From positions 930,001 through 994,000 of the forward strand of contig CP021227.1 of assembly GCA_003999685.1 (NCBI GenBank): 64,000 nucleotides of DNA, in the 5' to 3' direction. The notes under the pieces are model-generated. The model searched no databases. It was not told the origin of the DNA and saw only the letters and a program-made list of their open reading frames with translations. Below are positions 36,566 through 49,773 of this stretch, piece after piece (positions within the stretch are counted from its first letter, which is position 1; every line of letters begins with the position of its first letter). Made by a program: the position numbers and the translations under genes. This DNA is from Taiwanofungus camphoratus. Taxonomy: Eukaryota > Basidiomycota > Agaricomycetes > Polyporales > Taiwanofungaceae.

Positions 36566-39500
36566 AATTGTCGACGAGAAGGTAAGGTTCCTGAACCGAT
36601 TATGATGCCGTCGTTGAAAATGAACCTGTAGAGGCTGCCATCTGACAGGAGGATAATCTTGACTCAATGTATGTATACTGACATACCCAAGTTGCAGAAT
36701 AAATGGATACCAACTCACTGCTCACAAGAGCGTGTTTTCTTAGCTACCCCCTAGGTTGTGGCCGCTTGTCGGGTTCCTGATCTCCGACTGATTGATTCCT
36801 TCAACCAGTCACGGATTCACGCTCAGTAGTTTGCAAACTGACCAGGCTTCCAAGGTCTCATTCCATAATACATATATTGCGTCTGAGCACGCATGCTGGC
36901 TTATCTTCGGGTTCTCTCCACGAATACTGGGAGAGGATCGTATTGGTTCCAGCAGCTCCGTGTACTGTTGTTACAGTTCATGATCATCTTTCCGCATTTG
37001 ATGGAATTGTACCCTTGAACATCGTGTGCCTTACACTTCTAGTGTTACAAGTGTTCCAAGACTGCGAAGCACGCCGATCCTGCTGCCTACAATAACTCAG
37101 CCACTTCGTCTCACTAATTAGGTTGTTCTTCCATCGGGGGGCGAATAGCATTACAAGCTCATAGACTTGAGCTTCTTATCCCAAAGTCCCTCACATGCCG
37201 AAGCATCCGTTTTGATATGCCCAGCAGTTCCTAATATGTGCGTACACCGTTTTCTGTTCTTGGCCGCTCGTCCCCACCTATTTCCTCCTGCAGAAAGGGG
37301 TGCTCCATGGAGCAGGCCGCCGCAGTTGTACCATTCTCGAGATCGTCCGCAGGATCTCCCCTGTACCTGCCTTATTTATAGCTCCACTGATTTCTCAGTG
37401 CCTGTACCGTAATGGCCTAGGCCTGCAACATCACTGCACACAGCCTGTTTTTGGTCATTTTCCTTGATGACTGACTGGGGGTTTGGAACCTTTCTGACAG
37501 CCGCGAGGACGCCCCACATCAGCGGAGCGAAATGCATATGCCCAATGTCTCCCTGATGTCAGCTTGCAGGACCTTTGGTCGCCCGTCCGCGTCTTCTCCG
37601 GTGGGGACTCATGCAGAACACGACATTCTGTCCATCTGCGTGTCCACCGTACGTCACATATCGATACTGATTGCAGCAGCTAGCTTGATGTCCGGTGCTG
37701 TTTCACCTCGCGGCGTGCGGATGCTACGTACGAGCGGTTTCCCGAGCTATACATACGCACACAACGTTCCACAACTGGCGTCTATCGCTCGCGTTCACTG
37801 CGTGCAGATGCAGCACTCTCACACACGTGGACCCACGGAAGTCTGTTGCGCGACTTCTTCCCGTGGTGCGCTGCGCAACGTCTCGGCGGGATCTGTCAGC
37901 AGATCTCTCTTATCTCTTGTTCTTGCAAAGATGTATGACGACTGCAGCGTCCTTTTACATCGAACCACGAGAGGAACACCAATCCCGTGGCGTTGCTGCA
38001 AACCTGGCTTCTGTTTCCCTGCTGGTACCTGCGGTTTCCGATTGCTTTCGAGAGGTAGGCGCAGCAGCGTCGTTCCATACATCTCTTGTCACCTAAGATG
38101 GGAATCGGCGAAGGAACGGCATCTTGAAGCTTTGTCCAATGCAAGACGAGCGTTCGAGAGTGTCCTTGCATTGTTCCCTCTCATAGTTCCCCCATCTCTG
38201 ACGGCTCTTATCTACAATGACGATTGTGTGGTCCAGTACAAGGTTCTGTCAAGTTGCCGACGAGCGCCCTCTCCGTTGCCTATGGACTCCGTCTTCTCCA
38301 TCTTTTGATGAAGCTACCTCGGTAACACTCCAAGGACCCTGCCCAGTGACCCTCGGCGTTGACGAGCATCGGCCGCATGTGTTTTGCGCTTCTCCGGCTT
38401 CTCCCTCAACACGTGTAGGGACGCGACATGGCGTCGGGCTATGCTGTCTGAGGAAGACTCTCTCACACGAGCAGTTCTGCGCCAAGCTTCGAGTTCTGGA
38501 GGCGATGCGACGCGGAACGGGCTGGAGGGTGGGTGCTGAGCGGATCGGAGCGGGGGAGCGTGCTCTCCTCTCCCTTAATGTTCTCGTTCGAGAAGATGCA
38601 GTCCAGTACTGGCCTAGCACTACTGTCGAAGAGCTAAGCATCACTACGACCAACGCTAGAGACCTCCACTCACAGACATATGACGATCCGGGCGGCTCGG
38701 ACTGTGCTGTGTGTGATGCTGTCAGACAGCGGACGCATCGGCGCCACCGGGCCGTTGTGACTGCACGGCCTGATGCGAACGTCCGATGGAGTTGAGTCGT
38801 CCGCGACGCATAGTCGGCCGCGTCTGGACCCACGATCATATAAGTTTTTCACTATCGACGCTTTCGATCGTGATCGGCTCTATACTTGTGATGTCCTTCT
38901 CACCGAGCGCCCTGGGCAGTGGCAGTGGCAAGGCTCCAGCGTCTCGGACACGGCTCAGCTGCTCGTTTGTCTGCCTAATCACAGGGCGGTCACGCCTGTG
39001 CGGGCCCTTGCGCTGCGATGTCGCCATTCGACCCCTGCGGCTTATCAACATCAGGCTCACACCTTCGCCGATACAGCCAGGTTCCGGATCTTGGGTGCGT
39101 GTCGACTCAGCCCTATTCAATAAGAAAAAAATTTCCTCGATTCGATTCCGTTCGACTCTATTCAGTACGGGGTTCGTCCGAGCCGTATCTAATAATCCGA
39201 CGACATCTTATTCAACGCCTATACGCTCAGGCTCTTCTGCCGCAGCCCCCTTTCATCTCTCTGGCACGGGGGGCGCTCGTCGCGCATCAGCTGCCAACGC
39301 CGTGCAGCGTCTAGATCCGCACCGGCACGATGCGCGCATGAAATCTCCGTCGTGCGACTTGCTTCGGATTTGCTGCAGCGGCTTCTGCATCTTGGAAGCT
39401 GATGCTGTCGTATGCAACAGCCTCCGTGCTGCTGCGCGGGGGAGGGGGCTGGGCGTGGCGGGTGCGGCCATACGGCCGACTACTGGCAGCCTCTATTGTA

Positions 39501-41307
39501 GGCTTGTGACTAGCGTGCCGTCTTCTCTTACGCTGTATGCTGCGCATCGCTGTGTATATAGCGGCAGTAGGGACCGTTTGCGCTCTCCTGTTGGTTTACT
39601 TGCCTGGTATGGAAAGCATCTTAAGATTGGCCACGCCTTGCTTGGAAGCTGGTGGGTGCTCGTTAGTTCTTGGAGTGCGACCTAAGCGGCGCCTCGGCCT
39701 TCCAAGCCAGCGTTCGAGCACCGACCACCGGAGTGAGTCAGTCTAGGCGAGCTTTACTGCTTTCGAGCAAACGCTGGCCATGAAGCGCGGTGAATAGGGT
39801 GAGTACGTTCCCGGTGATATCCGCTCGGCCAGGAGAAGTGCTTGCCAGGGCTATTTCCAGAGTCCGATGTCAGGCGCACATAATGTATCATCATGTAGGT
39901 GACGGCAGACAACATGAATCCTCTGGGAAGCGTAACGGCATCGCAGGCTACGGTGTCGCATCTTTATGGTATTCGAGGCGTAATTGACAGGACCTGGGCG
40001 GGTTCGATGGTCTCAGCTTCATGTCATGTTACGTCCACAGCGTCATTCCAAGTGCCCCAGCTGCCCGGCAGTGTGTTTCCAATCTGACCCGTCTGGCGGC
40101 AGTTCTGCACCGCACTAGGATGATGTTGATTCGAACACGTATCAACGGGCTCAAGTGACTATGGCAGCGCTGCCAGGCGCCTGTCCGATGGGCTTGGTAG
40201 CCTTCGTGTATCCCCCACACCCCAGATGGGCGCGAATCAGCTGCAGGGGCCCTCAGCCTAGGCCGCGGATCGCACGCATCTTAGCAGCGAGCACGAGACG
40301 CGCAAGACGCCCCCCCCCTCACGCACCAGAAAGGCAGTCCGGGCCCGCCGAGACGGCGCACCCGGGCAGGCCGAGGATTTGGGGGTGCAAACCGCGCAGG
40401 CGTCGCGTTCTCTGACAGCTGCAGGAGACGCGAAGGCGAAGGCGAAGGCGATGTCGACACGCACGCTTCGCCGCGAGTTCAGCGGTGGTCAGCAGGCCGC
40501 GAGCTCCAAGTGAAGCCGACATGAGGAGCCCTTGCCTTTCGGCCCAGCCCAGAGTGGGGTATGTGCTCCGCGTCAGTTACCCATCAATTAGACGAGGGCC
40601 TGACGCGGTCTTTGCGGAGAAGAGCTGAGGATTGCTAGTCTCCCCGCCGGTCCACTGACGGCTGGAGAGATGACGTGACTGGGCCGAGTGGGGATACGTA
40701 CGGCGCGACCGCTGTTTCGTAAGCTGAACCCTCAACAGTCCGACGTTGACGCATTCAGTTGGAATGACACTGGATTGGGTGAGACGTGGTGCGCCTGTGC
40801 GAACGTTCGTGACAAATTGTACTGCTATTGTAGGCTATGGCTACTAGGACCGATGTACGCTAGATTCGATGAAGAGAACGGAGAGTATGCACAGGCGAAT
40901 GGGAACACACATATGGACAGCTGAGATGGAAAGAGGCGCAACAAAGCCAGCAAGAGATAGAACAAAGATGTACACTAGATTACGCATGCTCCGGCCGAGC
41001 AGGATATAATCGCTCTGCCAATCGCGAGGTGGGAGGAGGAAAGAATACATACATCCACCAGATAAGAAGATAAGTAGGGTAGGAATAGGAAATCGGATCC
41101 ATAAAAACGAGAAGAAAATAAATGAAGATCCTTGATAACGTTGTTGTCATGACTGGCACAGCCCCCGCCGCAACTTGATAGACTGCCCCTTCAGTCTCGG
41201 CGCCCTGCACAGCACAGCGCGGGTGCCGGGCGTCGTCGAATAAGTACTCCGCAGCCACGGTGATTGCGCAAGACAAGCCAATCAGGTGTGCACTGCAGCG
41301 GACGACG
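36566..41307. other. Gene desert
   Basis: About 4.7 kb with no gene that I can support. Much of it is GC-rich, so frames up to 299 codons appear (38786-39685) with overlapping frames on both strands and no domain, typical of non-coding GC-rich DNA. A short hexamer run of GCGAAG units lies at about 40430-40452. I saw no terminal repeats, polymerase motifs or other signs of a whole mobile element. Confidence 0.4.
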
Positions 41308-41795
41308 CTAGTGGCTAGGCAGGTGGTTGGCATATGCATGGTCGTAGTCGATGATGGTCGCATGGAAATCAGCAAGCAGTGATGTGGTGGTGTGGCTGTC
41401 GAGGGTTACACAAGGTGTGTCGCCGAGGACAGCGGAGCGAGCGGGAACAGGGTCAGCCGGGAGGCCACAACACGGGTCCCGCAGCTATCATCTGCGGGTG
41501 ACATACCGCCAGTACGTCGTGTTTGGTGGCTGAGCGGGTCGTTAGCGTGTCAGACGCGTCGATGGAACAAAGGGAATGCGGTCAGAACATACCTGTGTGC
41601 CCGGTGTAGAGTTATCTGCGATAGATCAGAATCAGCACAACTGCAAGGCCGTGACGAGTAAGACTTACGAGGTCGGATACACTCCCAGACGTCAACGCCT
41701 TTCCCTCTTGGATCCCATATGCCACATTGAGCGTGCAGTGCCCAATGGAGGTTGAGCTCCCATATACGGGTGGCGTCGCTGACGAGACCAGGCAT
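41308..41795 (-). CDS. Possible small spliced protein of unknown family
   Basis: Four small exons keep phase from ATG to stop: 41795-41669, 41615-41593, 41529-41507 and 41395-41308, giving 86 residues. All three introns are GT-AG, with donors GTAAGT, GTATGT and GTATGT, and are 53, 63 and 111 bases. The peptide begins MPGLVSDATRIWELNLHW and ends with a His-rich segment (DYDHAYANHLPSH). It has no signal peptide, membrane helix or C-terminal CaaX box, so it is not an obvious pheromone or effector. A TATATA box 78 bases upstream and a pyrimidine-rich leader support real transcription. I do not recognise the family. The exons are so small that chance assembly is possible. Confidence 0.4.
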
Positions 41796-41872
41796 GTTCT
41801 TGAAGGTATACGAAGGAGGATAACAAACGAGTTCAGATGAGGTTAGATGGGGAGGGAGCCAACGCGAGCGGG

Positions 41873-41879
41873 TATATAT
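41873..41879 (-). promoter_or_regulatory. TATA-like box of the small spliced gene
   Basis: TATATA on the minus strand, 78 bases before the ATG at 41795; the spacing matches the TATA boxes of the sugar transporter and DUF6533-type genes. Confidence 0.4.
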
Positions 41880-44785
41880 GCGGTGGGGGATAAAGACGAG
41901 ATTAAAAACGCGACCGGGTGGCGTTGCGAATAAAGGGAAGTGGCTTTATAGGCGTGATTGTATCGGGTGATCATGGTTACTAGGACGAGGGTCGATTTAT
42001 AGGTGGTCGGTCAAAGACGCCGGAAGGAATGTTGAATCGAGGTCTCCGGACTGAAATTACGGAATGACATAATAATTCTCTTTCTCTTTCTCGGCATCTC
42101 ATGACGTCCGGTTGCACTCCCACCCCACCTTCGATCTCCGCGCACGCCCCAGTGGCCTCCCAGCTGGCTACCATCAAAAAATTCGTAGTCCGACTATCCC
42201 CCCACCAATGGCCTGCCATGCCGCACGTCCCCGGTCGTGGCCAGCCAATCAGGCTTATCGGAGCTGAAAAGGAACATGCCGATAATCAAGATAAGCGGTC
42301 GCCTGAGCACCGGATGGCCTGGGCCGCATTCGGACATCGCACCTATCGATAACGCCCGTGTGGTGTAACGGGCGACGGCCCTGCGCTGCAGCATACAATT
42401 GCCGCCGTTCTTGCGCCTCGTGCCCCCCCTCCTCCGCGCACCCGCCCGCGACATGGACCTACAGCGTCCCGGTTGACGTCGAAGCGTGCACGCACACACA
42501 TACACCGAGAACGCGCGATGGGTTTCTGTGACAGGCTTCTCAGCGGGTGGCCGCTCCCGCATATTCAGACCCCCGTTTTGCTACCCCGCAGCCATGGATC
42601 GGGGGTTGTTGCTCTGCACTTGGTTTATCAGTCGGGGTAAGGCTAGACGCCTATACTGTTCGCATTCCATTGACCAGCATTCAGCCACAATGAATCCCAG
42701 CCCGCCGGCCGAAGTAACGGCAAATTTACGTGCGCTGCGAGGTTTGAAGCCACTCTGGAGCGGCGGTGAGCCACCAGCCACCGGTGATACACGAGGCGAG
42801 GACAGTAGTGAGTCATTTGTGCAAGGTAAGGCCTCGACCCGCTCGCAGGGGCATTGGCGGAAGCACCCACAACCTTGTTTTCTCCGAGCATCGCGTGAGC
42901 TTCTTGGAGTCATTGCCCAGACGCGGTCCATCTTGCTTATTCGCAAGCCGCATTACCTTCGAGCCCGCCCGCCCCCCACCTCATCACAGGCTTCGCGGCG
43001 GCGCACATACGTACGTGTACGTACCAGTGCGTCCTCGTGCAGCTAGCTCCGTTTGCGCTCTATTGTCGACGTTTCAAATTCACAGCGCCGCGTTGCTGCC
43101 TCGCACTGTCACAGGATCTTGCGTTCCGCGGGTGACGGCGGCACCTACCGGGCAGTGCGGTTTTACGCTGGCAGCTGCAGTGTGTTAGGACATCTCGATG
43201 TGAATACAGTCTGGAGTGCTTCGGCCGACCGATCACTCTATTTTTTTTTACGGATTGAAACAGTTGCCTAGTTGAGCCGCCACTATAAACCTCAAACACC
43301 TTCTGGGCACGTAAAATGTCTGCTGCCCGTCGGCCTGCGTTCTCGACCCGCCCTGATCCGGGGGAGAGTGCTGGTCACATTCAATACGTTCTGGACTGCT
43401 CGTCGTCCAAGCCAAGATTCCAGATTTGCTGAGCCTCACCCTCCCGGTGATCAACCGTCTTGGTGAGTTACCGCGGTCTCCTAGGAGGCCTTCAGTATTG
43501 CCTCCCGGGGAACAGGTCTCAGCGAGATCGCTCGCAGATTCAGGAAACTGAGGCAGCATCAGGCCGATACGCGCGAAACGCTTTGAGACTTGGGAGCTGC
43601 CTGCAGCTAATCAGATTCTCAGCGCACAGCCGCCTTTGATTGGCTGCGGGGTAAGTGGCGAGAGCATAATTACAAATATTTTCCTGTCATCCGTGGTGGG
43701 CCGAGAACTCGTTACACGGATTACCGTAGAAACATTCTCACTGATAGGTCTGGCCTGTATGTGATGAGCCTAGTCTGAGACAGATATGTGTTAGACTGAC
43801 AAAATTTTCGGAATGGCTTAAAGGCACGGCCCAGCCAACAGAAATTTGGAGGTGGATGAGCCCAAAGCTAATGCCAGAGCACCTCTACCAGGTTTCTCGC
43901 CCATATTGACCACGGCTACTTATGATCCAATGCAGAAAGACCAAGGAGACCGAAAGAGAAGTCGTTCGGCGATCACAAACATTTTTTCCATAAGGTTCAA
44001 GTGCTTTCAATCCTCTCTTCTGCATATGCATGTGAGGACGTGCCATGCGGGACAAGACGAAGTGTTCAAGATGCAAAGAACAGTATGCGGAGGGGGAAGA
44101 GGCCGGACACTAGACAAAAGGACTGCAATATTCACTAGTTATGGAGATCCTCGATACGGGCGTTGCGCGCCGACTACACATGCTGGTGCTGTGTGTTCTC
44201 CCCGCGAGACGAGGATGCGCGGAACTAGCGTAGATAGACGCACACCTCCTGCCTCCTCCAGTACAATATGCGGACCCGGCTCCGTTGTGCCGTCAAGCTA
44301 CCAGGCAAACGGGCCCGCCAATTGGGCTCTGCCATTATCAGGAGGTCCAGAAGCAGCGTCGATGAAAGCTTACCTGACATTGAGTGGTACAAATCGGCCT
44401 CCGAAGGAAGGCTCGCTACACCGGAACTTGCAGGCGGAAAGCGGTAACGAGTTTGCGGAAACCGGAAGCACACCAAAAACTACGTTCCATGAAATGAGGC
44501 GCCAAGGAAACTAAAACGAGGCAAAGCAGGTAGCTATTTAAGGGGCCAGACGCTAGAAACAGTAGTAGATGGGCCTGTTATGTAGGATGAGACTCAGACA
44601 TTGGTTAACGCCAGACTGGACTGGCTGCAACCGAAAACGAGAGCATGAGTGTGCACGTGACCCACACCGATCAGGCGTCTTTTACGTCACGTTGTGAGTT
44701 GCGGCAGCACAAGCAATAGTCTCAGTTTTGGCATGCGTGTGTTTTCCTGCAGAACGACCACATTTCAAGCTGGAGTCATAGCAAA
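41880..44785. other. Gene-poor stretch upstream of ATG11
   Basis: There is no gene I can support. A plus-strand frame at 43846-44514 (222 codons) is polar and carries scattered Cys residues but not the spacing of a Zn2Cys6 cluster. TATTTAAGG at about 44536 could be a promoter element, 250 bases before the ATG11 start. Confidence 0.4.
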
Positions 44786-47700
44786 ATGCTACAGATATGT
44801 CGTTCGGAAGACGGACAGGTCACTGAGGTTCGCCCGAGATTCACAGTAGCGACAGCTTAGCATCCCAATAATTAATCCTGGTTTTGTAATTGGCAGGTAG
44901 ACGTCTCTGTTTGGGATCTAGAGCGGTGCGTATTGATGTGGTCGACATCACCACTTTCGTCCTGACTTGGCAGGCTACTCGCGAAGGCTGGAGAACTTGG
45001 AGTACTTCTTGGAAGAGAAGTCGGGAGTTCCTCACGATGCGATCCTAGCATACCTCTCAGACGGCCGGCGGCTGAAGGAGGAAAACATTCGTGATCTTGC
45101 TGGAGTACAGGACCAAGTACATACCATCATGGACTGCTTCCGACACAGTTGCTGATTATCCCAATGCTCAGACTATCTATATCTTCAACAAACGTTACTT
45201 AGATCTAGACTTGAATCAAACACTACGGGAGCTCTGGGTTGAACCCGCCCTGCAATCTCCTGTAGAAGGTACGTGGTCTTGCATGTATGTATCCCATGCA
45301 TACTCTTCTAACCCGAGCCTCCTGTAGACTCAATCGCCTCGACACCGCCCTTTCGGATATCTCAGTTCGCCGCCTCCTACCTGCACTCTGCGCACGCCCA
45401 CAACGAGCACATCAAACACACACTCAGCTCCTTGAACTACCAGCACTCCGCGCTGCGCATCGCATCGGGCGCCCTCGACCTGCACGCGCTCGCCATCGCG
45501 GATGTATTCGAGGGTATCGCGCACGTTGTGGAGAGGGAGATCCTGCGCCAGAGCGGGCTGCTCGCAGGGCTCGACGCGGACCTCGAGATCGTCGGGCGCG
45601 TGGCGATCCACAAAGAGTTCATGAGCCCCGCAGTACGCAAGGCGATGGAGGTAGGCGATCGGGGCCGGCCGCTGGGGGACTATGTGAGCAGGGTGAAGAT
45701 GCGGCAGGTCGCAGACAGCTGTACGAAGACCCATGGTGAGTGCCCTTTGAAGCACTTGTTCAGTTTCTTGGAGTCACTCATGCCGGGGAAGAGGAGCTTC
45801 GAGTGCGATTCCGCCAGGCGCAGGAAGCTATGTCGCGGCTTAATCAGGGCACCGACGAAGTCCGGGCGGCGGTAACCGATCAAAAGTGAGTGGTGATCGT
45901 ATAGTGTAGTGTGGCGGTGGGTGAGTTGGCCCTACAGCTTGCTCGAGGATGCGGGAGCATGTGCTCGGCGATCACAAGAGGTGTTTGACAAGATTGTGGA
46001 AATCAATTCATTAGCGGAGAGTAAGGAAGCACGGTATGTAAATGTGAATTGGGGCTCATTAATTGTCGTCAGGGTCAAACTCAGCCCCGGAAAGGCTTCT
46101 GCAAGGTGGGTTAGTCTGGCAGTTGGTTCTATGTTCTTGACCAATTTCCATTTGTAGATTTTCGTCAGCTCGACACCACTCTACGCAGCGAGCTGCAGTT
46201 CATCACTAAGGTCAAGGTATGTGTCTCCGTCGTATTCACTTGTCGGTCTCCTTCGTTGACCGTCAAGCATACAAACAGAACTCCAGCACCGAGCATTGCA
46301 TAGTAACCCTTCGACACATCAGCGCGCTGAATAATGATCTGGTGGAGCTGCCGCCATTGCTGAGTAATCTGCAACAGGGTCTCAAGGCAAAGACAAGCTT
46401 CTCGCATATTCAGCGGTTGCATAACATGCTGTATGCGTATGGTGCGACTGTTGTAGAGATTGTCCGGAGGAAGGAGTTTGGTGAGTAATGTTGTCCAGAT
46501 TTTGAGTCCAGACTTGATTCGACTCATTGTGCCTTAGCACGCTTCTTCTATCGGCGAGCGCAGAGTATCCTCGAGGTTATGGCAAAGCTCTCGTGAGATA
46601 TAAGCGATTGTTTTCCTACTTTCCACTAGACCTCCCATGTTTTGTCTTACACAGTGCGAACGAACGGAAACGGCGGCAAGTCTACCGTGGTGAAGTGCAC
46701 GGCCAGCTACCCTTCGAGACTCGCGGTATGGATGATCCGGTACCAAGTATCGACTTCTCGCCCACGGGCTCCCCTGACTCTCCATATTCCCTCGAGCGAG
46801 CGGACGTTGATGGTTAGATTTCCCCCGAAAGTTTTTTTCCCGCAGTACTCAATCACACTCCCATACCTCCGCTTCGCAGGGCTTTTGAAAGTTCTCGATG
46901 ACATAGAACATTTCGCACAGACATCGCAAGATCCAGCCGCTCTAGGCTCGGTGAGAGAAGCTCGAGCGGGGCTGGAGAAATTGATTGCCAAAATGGATAG
47001 TCTCGAATCTAGCTTTGACCGTATAGCGGAGCGTTCATGTGAGCTCCGTTTATCCCTGAGCTGGAAATGTCAAGCTGATCCTCTTGTTAGTGCTGTCAGC
47101 TTCGCGATTATCGAATCATCGGAGACGATGTGAGTCGTTCGACCCTGACGCGCAACAGGCTCTGGGTAATGGAATATTGCCTTGTGTGTTTAGCTACAGA
47201 TGCTGACATAGAACTCGAGATCCAAGTACAAGAGATACGTCAAGCCCAAGCTGAGCAGGACGCTACATTTCAGAACCAACGTAGTGCTCTTGAAGCGGAA
47301 ATTGCTCAATTACGGAATTCACTTCAAATGTCTGAGACCGCGCGCTCCCAAGTAGAACGAGATCTCCATTCGGTCAAGGCTCAGCTAGATAGCGAGAGCA
47401 CTTCTAGGCGAATCCTAGAAGAGAGGAACGCGGAGCTATCCTCTGACGCCGACGGTCACCGGGAGTCGCTAGCCAGGGCGCTCGCTGAAGCAACGGAGCA
47501 GACGAAGGCTGCCGAGATTGTCCGGCAGGAACTCGCTCAGGTCCACGCGGAGTTCAAGCACGTCAAGGCGGTTGAGAAGCAGCATTCGGACAAGCTGGCA
47601 TTCCTACTTGAGGAACAGGCGCTCACGCTCACCCGGCTAGAAGAGGCCCGTGCGCGTGGCGAAGACCTCGAGATGCAGATCCAGGCGGCTCGGGTGGAGA

Positions 47701-49773
47701 GCGACGAAGTGAAATGCGCATTGGTCGAGTCCGGCAAGGAGAAAGACCGACTCCTGCGCGTTCAAGCTTCTGAGCATGACCGCCTCATGCGAGATCATAT
47801 TGCGGAAGCTGACGGAGACAGAGCTGTCTTGGAGCACCAGTTTTCTGAGCTGAAGGCTGCTTTGGAAGACACCGAACGACAGCTCAAGGATGCGCGCGCT
47901 CAGGCTGAGATGGCGCTCGCAGACACCGTTGGCTTGAGGGAAGAGCTCCAGCGAGTGGAACATGAACTTCGTGAGGCTCAGCACGTTGAGCGGGTCTTGC
48001 GAGATGACATTCGAGACGGGAGAGCCTCCCAGTCCAACTATGAGCAGAAACTAGAAGATAGCAGTCGTCTTGTTGCTCAGTTTTTGGACGTCGCACTGGC
48101 GTTCCGAGATTCACATGTGAAAGCCATGCTGGCTGCTCAGGTCATGTCATCCCACCCTGGTGCCAACAAGATGCCAAACAATTCAAATCTAGCCGATTCT
48201 TCTGTGAGCCCAGGGCGGCATAGTATAATCAATCACCTCGGAGAGCCTCCCCCTATTGACCCCTCTGACCCGGCAGCTGCGTTGGAAGCATTGCGAGCAT
48301 TTGACCATGACCATTTCCAAGAGGTCATAAACAAGGCTGGCTCCACCATCAGAAAGTGGCAGAAACAATGTAAGGAATATCGTGAGCGAGCGAAGGGCAA
48401 GATATCCTTCAGGAATTTCGCCAAGGGTGATCTCGCACTCTTCTTACCGACACGGAATTCAGTGTCGAAGCCCTGGGCCGCTTTCAACGGTGTGTCCTCA
48501 ATTTCATGTTCCAGAACGGGTGGTCAGGCACTGACTCCGAAAATTCCCCTGCGCCTCGGTCGCGGTAGTCTCCTTCCCACACTATTTTCTGCAAGCCTCG
48601 GGCCATCTTGGAGAGCAATTGAAGACGCGAGAATGGATTGTAGCCAGAATAACGTCCATCACAGAGCGTGTCGTGGATCATAAAGTGCGTGTGCTTCAAT
48701 GTACAGCTAGAGTGAGAACTTGATTCTCGTGTGTACTGGTGTAGACTCCGAGTACCAACCCATATGGCTTAGGAGATGGTGTCAAGTATTACATGCTAGA
48801 GGTGGAAGACTGGACGCAACCAGCCTATCCATCAAAGCGCCGAGAATCCAGAAAAGTATCTTCGGAGGTGCAAGAGTCGGTGATCCCGCCGGTTCGGGAA
48901 GCCAGCCCTTTACCCCCTCCGGAAAATGAAGTGGAAGATTCGTTCAGTGCCACCCGACCACCAACCTCGCGCTTGTTTCCTGGGCGCACTCGCGCCAACT
49001 CTTCGCCAACGGCGGGCCCTTCATCCCTGTCGCGTTTACTTGCCCAAGCGGGCCCGAACGAGGCGGCGCCAGAGGCAAATATAGCAGCAATGGTCCCAGA
49101 ACCAAGGTCGCCTTCTCCGGCGGCTTCTCAGCCGCCACCACCGTCCCCGCCGCAACCTGACTCTATCCCTCGTGCTCAGGGCAGCCATGGGCGTTCTCCA
49201 CTCCGACCAGGTTCTCGGGCCTCACGAGTGTCCACCTCTTCGCGACTTTCTCGTGGACATATTCCCTTCGGAAGCACGTCGACGGCTGCGAAGGCAATTG
49301 CCACAACCGCAATATCTGAGCAAGCGGTTGCAGGCGCGCATTCTCCTGGCGACGTGATCAGCATCATGAACGGAAGGTCACAAGGTTCGTCGATACCCTC
49401 ACCGGAGGAATCGCCAACGGAAGGCATGTCGCACCTGGTGACACATCGAAGGAGGACCACTTCATATCATGTTACACCTCGTCCTGCGACATCGGCGTTG
49501 TCCACAACACTGAATGCCTCGAGCCCGTTCTTTGGCACGGGAACAGGCACAGGCACAGGGTCTGGTGTCAGCGCCAGTAGCAGATTGGCCAGCCTTGCGA
49601 GCAGCTGGGGCGCCGCATTCGGGCGCAGAAAGAAGCTTGAACCGCCGGAGAACGTTGTCACCAGCCCCACGGAAGCCACCGCGACGCTGAACTCAATCAG
49701 TCCTCGTCATGTCCTTGGGAACACGAGTCCTATCCTGGAGTCACCGTCGAATTCTACGAGTGAATATAGCTGA
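44786..49773 (+). CDS. ATG11: Autophagy scaffold protein ATG11
   Basis: ATG11 tethers selective-autophagy receptors to the phagophore assembly site and recruits the Atg1 kinase. Fifteen exons keep phase: 44786-44845, 44897-44925, 44987-45116, 45172-45268, 45328-45735, 45792-45885, 45938-46020, 46158-46216, 46279-46480, 46538-46592, 46655-46812, 46880-47038, 47200-48489, 48569-48684 and 48745-49773 (1322 residues). The N terminus is a ubiquitin-like region (VDVSVWDLE, then DAILAYLSDGRRL). A helical middle region follows with MEVGDRGRPLGDYVS. Long coiled coils of heptads rich in Glu, Leu and Gln fill residues about 512-850 in the large exon 13. The conserved C-terminal ATG11 domain, ISFRNFAKGDLALFLPTRN, WAAFN, FPHYFL and YGLGDGVKYYMLEVEDW, spans exons 13-15. 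The last 300 residues are disordered and Ser/Pro-rich. Length fits filamentous-fungal ATG11. Confidence 0.93.

Noticed and set aside
38786-39685. Plus-strand open frame of 299 codons
   Set aside because: It is in GC-rich DNA with overlapping frames on both strands, has an Arg/Ser/Leu-rich composition, no domain, and no splice or start context.
40430-40452. GCGAAG hexamer repeat
   Set aside because: It has fewer than four copies and no wider structure, so it is not a satellite or CRISPR-like array.
43846-44514. 222-codon frame with Cys residues, considered as a Zn2Cys6 factor
   Set aside because: The cysteine spacing does not fit the C-x2-C-x6-C cluster and no coiled coil or middle domain follows.
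45736-45791. ATG11 intron first read as 17 or 28 bases
   Set aside because: A 56-base intron ending GGGGAAG restores the expected KTHEELRVRF sequence, so no ultra-short intron is needed.
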